64,000 nucleotides of DNA from Sanderia malayensis (Eukaryota > Cnidaria > Scyphozoa > Semaeostomeae > Pelagiidae), in NCBI GenBank assembly GCA_013076295.1, contig RQOL01000699.1, positions 4,154,001-4,218,000 on the forward strand. The letters run 5' to 3'. The notes below the pieces were generated by a model. That model saw only the letters and a program-made list of their open reading frames with translations. It was not told where the DNA came from and did no database searches. This document shows positions 49,201 through 61,200 of the stretch, piece after piece (the first letter of the stretch is position 1; every line of letters starts with the position of its first letter). Made by a program: the position numbers and the translations under genes.

Positions 49201-52200
49201 TTCTTGCTCTTTCTCTAATTCTTCTTGAGAACGTTTCTGTTCCTCTGTCAGTGTTGATGATGCTATTTCCTTCAGTTTTGCACTTTCGTCTCCGCCCATC
49301 AATTCAGCCTGCAAGAAAAGACAAGCATTAGGTCCGAATAGTAAAGCTTATCGAAAGAAATATGCTACATTTTCTGAAACACGAGGTCCTCAATCCAGGC
49401 ATTACAATTTAGCAAATAATTTAGCTGCAACTGATAAAAAAGATGCAAGAAACAGACATAAATTATTGCAAATAAGAAGTCAGGAATACAGTGAAATCTG
49501 CATAGCTCGAACTCTATCTAATTCGAACGAAGCCCCACGTCCCTTCAAGGATGAATAATGAACAAATCCTTATAACACAAGCCTCTACGACGCAAACTTT
49601 ATACAATTCGAGCATTTTCATGCTTCCACGGGGCATTCGAATTGGGCAAAGTTGACTGTGAACACACATGAGTAAGAATTCCCCAAAATGAGCTAAATTT
49701 GTTTTCTTACCTGTTTAACAGACAGGGCATTTAACTCCTTCTTCATAGCTTCTTCTCGCAATTTCTCATCTCTGATTCTCTTCCTTGCGGCCAACTTCGC
49801 AGCAACAACAGCGCTACTATATTCCTGCTTGTTCTTATACTTCTCCTCCATCTCATTCGCCTCCGCAATATACTTATCAACAAGCTCTTGCTTCTTGTCT
49901 TCAGACATGTCTTCATTCGCGATCATTTCCGACACCAATCGCTGCTTCTCCACGTAATTCATCTCATCAATTGCCGATAGAATGGCAGCATCGACACGCG
50001 CATTGTCCGCATCCTCCTCCGCATTGTCCGATGCCAGGAACTCTCGCTTCTCTGCTTCAGACAAGCCCGAGACATCCGCTGACTTGTGCCTGCGACGCTC
50101 CTTGCGGTCTTTCAACTTGTCTTTCATAGACTGCTGTTTCTTTGATTGCCTCTGCCAATAAAATGCACACGAAACAATTAAAAACATGCAGCAAAGAAAA
50201 CCAGCAACAAACATCGATGAAAAACGAGAATAATACTTACGCTGCTGAGATCACCCAACTGCTCTTCAGCTTGGGGTGTATTTAAGAAATTCATGTTCTT
50301 AACTCTCATTTCCATCTCAGCGTCCAAGGCTGCCCGTCGTTCGTCAGTCTGTGCCTCCATGTCCTCTTGGTATGCTTTCTTCAATTCTGCTAACAATTTC
50401 TGTTGCTGTTTCTCGAGATTTAGTAATTCCTTCTCCAGCTCATCTTCACTTGGCACATCCAAATCAATAATGTCCTCGACACCTGCAGCTCTCGCTTCAT
50501 CCATGTGTTTTCTAAAAAAGAAAAAGATCAATCGATTCACGATGCCAAACGGCGTTGCACACAGACGTACACAGGACAGGTATAAAGAGGACAGGCACAC
50601 ATAGGACAGACGTACAGAGGACAGGCACACATAGGACAGACGTACAGAGGACAGGTCCACAAAGAACAGACGTACAGAGGACACGTAGAGAAAGGAGAGA
50701 CATACAGCAAAAAAACTTATGCAGCACGAACGTAGTAACAGAAAAACCAAATCAGATTGCCAAGACTATAATCTTACTTGATCAAATTTCGTTTTCTTTT
50801 CATTCTTTCATTCTTGAGCATATTTCTTTTCTCTTGCAATCTTCTCTGCTTCTCCTTCTCCAAGGCATTCATTCCATCATGCAATCTCCTTGCATGTTCA
50901 AGGATAATCTCCTCCCTTTCCTCTTCGGACGCCTTTCTCAACTTCTCAACCAATTCCTTCCTCATATCACTGGTCATTCTTTTCTTCTTCTCTTCAATGT
51001 CCTCAAGCACTTCGTTAATCTCTTTTATCTCACCATGTCTTAAATCGCTCTCCAACTTTGTCGACTCCATCATGTGCTTCTCGACAATCGTTTTCATGAT
51101 TTCTTTGCGTTTCTCCTCGGTGAGCTCACCGGCAGCAATCACACTACGAATATCGATTTTCTGACTCGACGTGGCTTCACCCATCATGGACACTTCAACT
51201 CGCGATAATATCTCATCCGCTGCTATAGATGATTTACTCTGCATCGGTGCAGCAGAGCCAGCTTCTCTTCGTATTGCTGTCTCCTTTGTTAATTTCCCTT
51301 CGATTGTCAACGCTGTAGACTGCATCACATTGATGTTTGTGCCTACAGCAAATGATACAATATAGTTAATGCCCCCCAATTCGTAGAAAAACCATTGGAA
51401 ATCCCAATGAATATATATGTCACACGGGGGTAATTACAGGCAGACCAACACAATGACACAATCCAATTAGGCGGAACAAGGTCTTTAATATCATAAGTGC
51501 ACCATTCGTCTGAATAAAATGCTGTCAAATTTAGATAATTAATGAGTTTAGCTCGTACGTTGTCTAAACTTCATCAATCTACGACAAAATTCACCTGTAA
51601 TTCCTGATTCCGCTCCAAGTGCCCCAGGTCTTGCTCCATCCGTTCCGCCAATTATACTGGTCAACGTTCCACCAATCAGAGTGGTTGCCTGCGTGGCAGT
51701 CAAAGGTCCCGACTCACCGATAATACGGATCAACTTCTGCAAAAGTGGAATCAATTCGCGGCTCGATTCAGGCGAAGCAATGTTGTCTCCGTATGACCCA
51801 GGCAATGTTGCGTCATAGTCACCAGCAAGGTAAACAGAGTTCGTTAAAATAGCCTGCAGAAATACAACACAACACGTCAAATTACGCAATACAAGAGCAT
51901 AATACAGTCGACTCTCGCTATCTCGAATTCGCAGGGAAAATGAAAATTTGCTCGACAAAGCGGGAGTTCGAGATATCCAAACTAAATTCACCCAACTAGA
52001 GAACGAGAGGAAATGGAATCTGTTCGAGATAACCCAGCTCGAGATAGAATTGGAGTCTTGATATGTCAATTGCCATAAGATAAATTTCCATGTTTTCCTT
52101 GTGTTGATAACTGCATACAAACTAAACAAACTAAACATCTCATCACTTGAACTGTTTTATATTATATACATAGCACAATGTACACGGAGGCAATTTCCGG

Positions 52201-55200
52201 GGGGAGGCTAAGGGGCAGGAGCCAACAAATAATCTTTCACATAATCTTCTTTTGGGAGGCCAGAGAAAGCGTCAACAGCTAGAAAACTAATCTGCAATAG
52301 ACACATTGCAGATTAGCCCCTTCAAAACTTTTGTGGAAATTACGGTCCTCGTGTACCTTGGAATTAAAAAACTCAAAACACAACTAGGCATATGCTAATT
52401 CATTCAATGCTTGTTATATAGGCAATCCATTGTACACATTAGTACTCATTGACAATCACTTGAAGCTCGCAGTATACAAATGAAATATGATAAAACAAAC
52501 CTTAGCTTCATTGCCACACAAATCAACCATTTCTCTGATATACTCCAAAGACTCATGATGTTCATCAAGTGTTTCCATTCTTGTTTGCAACTGATCTTTC
52601 AAGTCGTTTCTTAATCTTATCTTTGCATTTCTGTATCTTTCTGTCACAGCCTCCTCCGCATCAGGATTCAACGCGCCCTAAAAGAGACACGAATAACACT
52701 CTACATCACCAACAAAGTCTCTGTCACTCAGCCCAATTCATTCTTGTGTCCATCTAAGCCTGGTTTCCATATAATCATTGAGAGTCGCTCAAAGGATTAA
52801 AATCAACTTTGGACCATGTCTCTGTGTGATTTTTAATCCTTTCAGCGATCCTAAACGACCCTCAACGACTATATGGAAACCAGGCTTAACAGGGAGCTGG
52901 CAGAAGCAGACCACTTAGCCACATAATAGCTAACAGTAATGGTCCACAAAACATAACAGCTATAAGGGCTTTACTTACAAAAATTTCAAAACAGAAGTTA
53001 GATCACTTGCCAATTTAAAATCGCCCTTCACGAGGGCGCATATAAATTTCGTGGTCTAAATTCGTCACAAATCTATCACAAAAACTAAGAACAAAATTAA
53101 AAACAACATAAGCTAACCTCGAGCTCTTCCAATCTAGAACGGCATTTATTCTCTTCATTCTGAAGTTTGGTGAAGAATTTGTCCACAGTCTCCTTGAATC
53201 GAACATGCGACTGAGAATGCTGCTCCTCCCTAGCACGTTCTACAGCATCGAATTGCGTCAGCACAGCAACAACATCTGGTGGAAGTCCCGACGCATGCTC
53301 AATCGCAGCATCACCTCGTCGTTGCAGCTCTCTATTGGCTGCATCGCTTATTGAAGATATACCTAAAATGCCAATGTTTACTACGATAATCACAAGAGTC
53401 TTGGCAAGTATACTTACAATACTGTATAAAATCTTCATAAACAATTAACTTTCAAGGACTCCCAGATCGAGCCCCCTTGCAGAAGGGTTCGAGCCTCCAA
53501 CCCTTGGGTCCTTTTGATTCTACAAATGTTGCACATGTTTGTGTAGCCTCCTGCTATTATAAGAGCGAGGATTGCTATTAAAAGAAAGAGAATCGAAGTA
53601 GCACAATGTCCACATACTCTCGTTGATCGAGTCCTGTTTCTCGCTGACCAGCTGAGCTGTGACGTCCTCATCTTCCATCATCTTCTTCACCAGCTCAGCT
53701 TCAAATGAAGTCAACTCATCTTCTCTGTGACGCTGTCTTCTCCAATAACTTCTTCTTCCGGCTAGCTCTTCTTCCAACAACTGAAGCTAGAAGTCAAACA
53801 AAACGTCTGATCAAATGTCGTCCTTTAATACTAAATACAGTAAAAACTCGCATAAACAACCCGCAAATTTTGCATCCAGCATATTGTTAAAAACAACAGT
53901 TTCATTTATTGTTCTGAGAAGAAATATCACCCCGAAGGCTCTTAATCCATTGGTTTAATCCATATGCGGACTACTACTGTATCTATTACAATACTATTAG
54001 AGAAAGGCAGAACAACACAAGTAAGGATATCAATAACATGAAGGTTATAATTAAAAACGTACAGCTCCATAAGGTGGCTTCTTCTTTCCCTGCTTTTTAC
54101 TCGACAATGCAGTTACTGGCTCAGTTGATCCCAATTCATAATTGTATCTTGCACCAACAACAGTGGACAACTGCCCCATTACAGGATCAACCACCTTTTC
54201 ACCGATGTTAATAGCAACCAAGCCTTCACCGTAGGGATCTTCAACAGTACCACCAAGTGGGATCAGATTTCCCTCGTCCTTGTCTCTCTCGACTCCCAAT
54301 ATTGGCACATCGAGACCTGAACCAAATTTATCCTTCATTTTCATTCCGACCAGTATAGGCAGCAGTTGCCCCGTTGATACGTATTCATACATGCCAGGTG
54401 AGCCACCGTTGTCCATCAAAACTGTCGTCCTCTCGTTTCTTCTTGAAATATCTTGGACATCGCGAAGGAGCACGGTCTTCAATCTCGTTCTCGACTTCAG
54501 CAGGTCTTTGATTGTGGTTTCTAGAATGTTCTCTTCGTGTCTGCCTGACGCGTGGCGTGGACCAGTCAGTGCTTCATTCAGATCTTTCAAAGCGTCTAAT
54601 GCCCTTGATTCGAAGTACAACTCATTAACATCCATCAGTGCACGCGAACCACCTTCAAACCGTTCAATGTCAAACCTCTCTATATCCTTCTTGTCTTTGT
54701 CCTTGAACAGAACATTGTATCTTGCACTTGTCACTTTCATTGCTTGTTCCGAACTTTCCTCGACAAACGAATCGTACAGCAGTACTGGCGACGGGATGGG
54801 GGAATTGGAATCGGGAAGAACGGTTCCTCCAACGGGAATCACTTCTCCGGATAATGGATCGATCGTGACGCCAATGATGGTCACAGGGGTGTTCATAAAC
54901 CTATCGATCATGATCGAACCTATTTCAATGGCCACAGGTAGTCCAGTCACAGGGTCTTCATGGCAACCACCAATAGGATATGCGTTACCTGTGCAAAACA
55001 ATGACGTGAATAAAACATTTCAATAAACTCAACAAACGAAAGATAAATTAAGAATAAAATTACACTTGCATCTTGACAAGATAACGCCCTTAGAGAAAAA
55101 AGTTTCTTGCTATAACAAAACAAAATATCTCATATAGTATTACCCCGCCACTTAGAAATTAGCTCTTTAGAACCAGGGTATTGTTTAAAAACAATAGACT

Positions 55201-58200
55201 ATTGTTTCTATGTATTGTTTTCAGAACAATTTTAGGCTCGAGTTTCTTATAATTCAGTTTCTCAGTGGCGGGGTAATACTGTATCACATATCTAACTGGA
55301 CATATGGTCCCTGAAAGAAGTCCACATACAAAGTAATCTAATGGTTCCCCTCAAACACTGTTAAACCAAGACTTTTTGTAAGAAACACACTGCAACAAAA
55401 ACCGGAGCTTACCAGTAACTGGATGGATGGTCATTCCCAGAATAGGAACGGGGATTCCCACTTCAGGATCGTTCATTGTGCCATTCAAGCGCATGTCACC
55501 CCGTTTGTCCAGCGGATTCAAACTAACATTGATAGGGTTTCCATCATTGTCCATTGGATAAGGAATATAGGGAATCAGTGGCTCAGAATTGTTCGTTGCT
55601 TCGCCATTGCCACTATTCGTTGTCAATATCAATCGAGATGATACTGGGTCATATGCAACGTTTCCTAGAAATAAACAAATCACGTGAGCAAAAGTAGTCA
55701 CCAATTACCGTCAAATCTTTATTAAGCCCCCCTGGGAGGGCGTCGTACTTAATTTGTCAAGTTATAGAGGTGGGCTCATCAGAGATATGAGCTTAATAGA
55801 GAAGCGACCTTAATTCAAAACTCGATTTCAAAATACGTTCAATACAGTAAACACCCGCATATAAAACCAGCGAATTAAAAACCTTCCAGGCTGAAATCCC
55901 TGCTCAAAACAATAGCAAAGACAATAGGCTATTGTATTTGAACAATAGGCTGGATGCAGAATTCACAGGTTCTTATACGCGGGTGTTTACTGTACAGCCT
56001 TTACGGTAGCTGTATATGTAATACAGACGATAGAGGCATTAAATCAATAAGCATCGTTATTGTATTACTACCGCTTACCTTCGATCGGCATCAGTCTGGC
56101 AGTGCCCGGATGCACGAAGAAATCAGCAGATTCGATTTTCGACTTTACGAGTACACCAGTTCGAGGTTCAGGCAAATACAAGAACATTTCATCGCGATTT
56201 GGCATTATCAGTCCCGTCTTCGAATCGAGGCTAATCAGAGTCTCATCCAGTACCGTGCCATCAGGATTGAACAGCCTCTCTCTGGTTATGGGCTGTTCAT
56301 GGTGATCAACAGCAACTTCACCAGTTGGTTGACCCAGAAGACCCCAGCATCCTCTTCTTCTCGATTCACTCGTCAATTCGATTGATAAACGTTCTATTAG
56401 GGCCTGTACGCGGCTGCCAATTCTTCACAAACGCAAAAAGATAAATACCATTGTTAATATTATGTTATTAATAATGTGAATTAGTTCGTGCATCAATTTG
56501 AAAGATTGCTTGTTTTATAGAATCATTTGTCAGTGGATCATGCTATTCATTGCCTGTGTATTAATTCGAGTTAAGTTAATATCAAGTTAAAGAGCTGCTG
56601 CCAGTGTTTATGTTCTTTTGAAAAGATTCAATTGAAAGCTATCAGTCTTTTATCTCAGCTTTGCAAAAAATAGAAAAAAAGTTGGAAAAAATAGCCCTTC
56701 ACGGGTACCGTAAATCTTCGAATAATCCCCCGGGGGCTTATTTGCAAAAACGAAATTTTAGCTGGATTATTGTTCAATATTAAGCAAAATAAAAGCTTTA
56801 CGATGCAGCCAATCAATAAAGTTATTGGTTTAAACTTGCTGCTGTTTGCAATACATTCACTAAGGAACTTCAATGTCTGGAAACTTGGGCTCAATATCCT
56901 TGCAAATGATTATCAGGATGGGGGCTTATTCGAGGGGAGGGCTTATTCGAAGGTGGGGGCTTATTCGAGGATTTACGGTATAGAAATAGATACAAATCGA
57001 ACTAACCTGTGTTGTAGATTCTCGTCAAATTCTTCCTCTAGATCTGGTTCGTCTTTGCTCTTTGATCGACTGAAATCTTTGAGAATTCTTGCTGCCTCTC
57101 TCAGTGTAGCCATGAAGGCCACCTGATGGGTTTCCCTTGCTTTACCATCAATATCATAAATCTCTTTCTGCTGTTTCAAAACCTGCTGGAAGTTTAATCC
57201 CAATTCTTTTCGTCTCTCGATCTCCTCCTCGAGCTGAAAATGCAAACAGTTCATTAAATTTCACGCAAATCATCTGTCTATTAGTCCAGAATAGTCCAGA
57301 AACAGACATAAACGTTGTTTGTGTTTTCCACAACAGAGTCCACAATGCACGCATTATTATCATTATTACTACTCTTATATTATTAGCCAAAGATGTCAGG
57401 ATTTGTGGGCAAGCTTCCATAAGGCGGACACATGACTAAAGCGGGCACGTAGCCCGAGTCCCAAAGGTGTACGCCTCAAACGAGCTTTGGCGAATTTACT
57501 GCTTTTGGTTCGAACACCAGATCGTATAAAATGCTCGAGCTTTTGAACTCACCTCTGCTCTTTTGCTTTCAAAATCTTGCAGATCTGCGGGGGTAGCCAG
57601 GGATGACCTTCCCTTTAAGTTGAGCTTCGCGACCCACAATCCTTTGAGAGATTCAGCTTGATTTGAAATCTTCTGGTATAGCTGTTTGACCTGCAAAGAC
57701 GAAATAATATCGTAATAGACACAAAGCAACCATGCAGTTATCAACTAAATGCCAAACAGAACAGTATACATAGCATATAAATGGCGGGCCTATAAAAACT
57801 ACAAATTCACCACGACTGACAATTTAACCACTCTACTCTACCAATAGCTCGCTAATTAATCACAAACAGAGGCAAATAACTTCATAAACAATACATAATT
57901 TTTAGCTATTTTAAACTGTGCAATAGAAATAAATTACACGATGATTTGAGCTATACTCGTCTTCGGGTGTGAATAACTTCATGTATGCACATACCTGATC
58001 CTTCTGTCTTGCTAAAGCGGATGTGACGTCACTTGATTGCTTTGTCAACGTTGAATAGAATTCCTTGCTGCTGAATGCTTCTAAATCGACTTGTTTATTG
58101 TAATCCCAAAATTCGTCGCCCTTGATCTGAACGTCTTCCACGCCGATTGGCTGCATGTCTGCTTGACCTGAGAAAAGAATTCGCAAATTCATGTTATATA

Positions 58201-61200
58201 AGCAATCCAATGTGAAATGCTAGAATACTGAGTGAGACCTAAGCGTCATAAACAACTGTACCAGAGTATAGCTGGTTATTGCATAGGAGAATATAGCTTT
58301 TGGTATAGTTTGTAATAGATCATATCTACATTTCGAAAAAAGGAAACATGTCTTGGCGTCATTCCCGAAGGCGTTGATCTAAGGTATTATCAGTAAACCA
58401 GCGTTAGATCATAGTTGAAAAGAGAAGACATAGCGTATACGTGCCTGACTCTCCTCCCTGCGTGATCGCACGAGGCTCCTGCGCAGCAATCGCACCCATG
58501 ATTTGATTGTGAATATTCAACTTCTTGAGCGGATGAACTGCAGAGCCCTTGGACGAATATTGATCGAAATCGTAGTTGGCAGCCTTAGATCTGTACTTGG
58601 GATCGGAGTACATCATCTTTCTCCAGCCATGTTTGCGGAAGATCATCTGAAAAACGAACGAATCATGTTAAACGATTATGTAAACCAATCAGTTAAGAAG
58701 ACGAGTGATCACAATGCTCCAAATTAGAACTCGAGTGGCTACTCAATTATCCCAGCATTAAATAGGGCGTTGCATAGGGGACGTTTACTTAACTTGTACA
58801 GAGAATAAAAGGAGAAGTGTTGTTTCGTATTTGCTCAAAGCTTCGTCGGGTAAAAATTGAAAGAAAGGAAATGATGGGTGGGTGGTTGCAAAGAAATACT
58901 TACCAAAGCAATAGCAAGAAGCACAACAAGAAGGAAGAAACAAGCCAGCATCAAGCCAATGTAAAGCCAGTCTGGGGTGATCAATATGTTGCTATCCAAA
59001 CTAATGCCATTCTGTATAATCATACGCGGTGTTGTTGGAAAGAATGGACCACTTTCAGCGCACTGGGCACCTTTTGCCATCACACGGATAAACTGCAAAC
59101 AAAATCATCAACGTATCTCAATGCATGTTATGTCATGTTGCATGTTAATGCAACGTATCTCAATGCAAGTTAGCATGTTATGATACTGCCCGTGTTGATT
59201 CCTCCTATACTAGTAAACAATGTACATACATGATCGTGTGCACACAAATTGGAGTAGAAATAAGGTATGTGACGATTGAAAATCATTTGTTTCAGACCAC
59301 TGATAAGCCACTAGCTATCAAAGGGCGAAGTCTATTGCAATACGTACGGCGTCAATGAAATACAACATTAAAAATGTCAGAAAACGTTGACCACCATTTC
59401 TTGGTATACGCCCGAAACGTCGTAACTTCGACGAATATTCCTCCATGTATTACATTTTAACGTTACTTTTTTACTAATTGACTGTGTCACACGTTCGTAA
59501 CACATTTTATCATAATCAATAGAAAAGATAGTCATTTTATCATAGTCTTTTCTATGATTTTAACTATGAACTATGATTTTATTGGTATAGCTTGAGCTTG
59601 ATATAGAGTAGCATTAAGGCCTCAAGCGATTCATAAAGATACGCGGGGCAACTTTTAAGGTAGTTGAAGCTTAACGCATAAAACCCATGGATGCAAGAGT
59701 AATGCGTTTGATATTAAACATACCATTTTTGACTGCGAAGATGAGCTCAGTTTGAACACATACACGCCGGCTTGTTGAAACTTGAAAGAAAACAGCGTTG
59801 AATTGGATGCCATCAACCGATGCTTCTCTGCTAAATCCTTGAAGGCTCCAAAATCGAAATCCGGGTTCGTATTGTACAGATTTCCGTCATCGTATTCGGG
59901 GAAGAATTGATTGCTGACACCGAACAACAAGGGCTCACCATGCGTCAGACAAACAGTCGGGTTCAATACACCTGTGAGGTTCGTCGAAGGTGCGACGGTC
60001 GTCGAAATTGCTCTGCGCTTACGAGATTTTGCCACTGCACTGCCGCTGACCGAATTGCTGGATAATATCTGATCGATTATGCTAGACGGCGGGTCGTAAA
60101 CTGCTTCGAAACCATTTGCTGTCGAATCAAAAGCAATTGGTCAGAATTTCAATGCAAAACAGATTCACTTATACCGTAAAACTCCGATAACTCGAACCTC
60201 CAAGGGACCGATGAAAATGGTTCGAGTTAACAAATGTTCGAGTTATCGAGAGCTACAAAGTACTAGCAAAGCTATCAAGGGGAATACAAATTGGTTCGAG
60301 TTATCCAAGGCTCCAGTTATCGCGTGTTCAAGTTATCGACTGTAGCATAAGATCAGTTGAGTATATCAAAGTAAAGTACTTCTTTGGGCGAAGGAGGTGG
60401 GAAGGAGGAGGGAGGGAGGGAGAGAGGGAGGGAGTGGGCTGACAATACATACATGTCATCTGCGTAAAGTAGAATGGATAAGCCTTGTTGTCAATGCTTT
60501 CACACGCATCAGTGCTGAAGGTGTCTTTGAAATTCGGAATATTAGCCAGTTCATCGTAAGGGAAGTCTTTCTGTTGTGAAAAAAAGAAATTACACAGATT
60601 AACAGAAGCAATATGAAATATATATTAATATTAATATTGATTGAGGTAATGAAGGATTGTAGCACAGTAGATGGTAGCATGGTAGATTGTAGCACGGTGG
60701 ATGGTAGCATAGTAGATTGTAGCATGGTAGATTGTAGCATGGTAGACTGTACCATTGAAGCATTGTAACATAGTAGATTGTAGCATGGTAGATGGTAGCA
60801 TGGTAGATTGTAGCACGGTAGACTGTAGCATTGAAGCATTGTAACATAGTAGATTGTAGCATGGTAGATTGTAGCATAGTAGATTGTAGCATGGTAGATT
60901 GTAGCACGGTAGACTGCAGCATTGAAGCATTGTAACATAGTATATTGTAGCATGGTAGATTGTAGCATGGTAGATTGTAGCATGGTAGATTGTACTTACG
61001 AATGCTCCATTGGATAATGTGACTCTTAATCTGGTCGGTGATGAGCAAACGTACTGCAATTTATTCTTTTGTTGAATCCTGCATTTTCTGTTGCAAACCT
61101 TGTCCAGATCGATAACCTATGACAAAAGTGATTGAAAAAGGTTACCAATCAATCATTTACAATACAGCGCTTGAAATATTCCAAATAAACAAATAATTGC

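Larger units (their letters stand above)
46293..53786 (-). other. Giant protein: long charged coiled-coil region
   Basis: Most exons from 53786 to 46293 encode E/K/R-rich heptad sequence, for example EEKRVKLEKELEKQKQGLSE, RRLEAELEEEREREALRVAE and KEEQDRTKEALKTKLEERKR-like stretches. Introns fall mostly in phase 0. A short Gly-rich piece (TTLIGGTLTSIIGG, exon 51853-51595) interrupts it. Length and composition suggest a long rod or a filament-binding scaffold. Confidence 0.85.
54063..56422 (-). other. Giant protein: DP-x-TG / PIGG repeat module
   Basis: Three exons encode a repeating beta-type motif, roughly (V/I)PIxGxTxDPxTGxxxPI. Examples are PVPILGMTIHPVTG, YPIGGCHEDPVTGLPVAI, TIIGVTIDPLSGEVIPVGGT, DVPILGVERDKDEGNLIPLGGT and VEDPYGEGLVAINIGEKVVDPVMGQL. 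At least eight units are seen. A helical stretch (residues around SRALDALKDLNEALTG) interrupts them. The topology places the module in the cytoplasm, just after the first helical region. I do not recognise it as a named domain. Confidence 0.75.

Noticed and set aside
56770..57126. 118-codon plus-strand frame, similar to frames at 3033-3230 and 44423-44650
   Set aside because: All three cover family A MITE copies, so the similarity is that of the transposon, not of a protein. The end of this one runs antisense through a giant-gene exon.
57425..57530. tRNA-like or SINE-like stretch with TAGCCCGAGTCC (A-box like) and GGTTCGAACAC (B-box like)
   Set aside because: Box spacing is plausible but no acceptor stem or cloverleaf could be drawn and no second copy was seen, so it is too weak to list. 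A similar GGGTTCGAGCCTCC at about 53484 has the same problem.
60456..61059. Frames of 140-175 codons rich in LQSTMLQSTM or CYNLPCYN
   Set aside because: They come from the 15-bp minisatellite. Only the short segment 61000-61116 is a real exon of the giant gene, in another phase arrangement.
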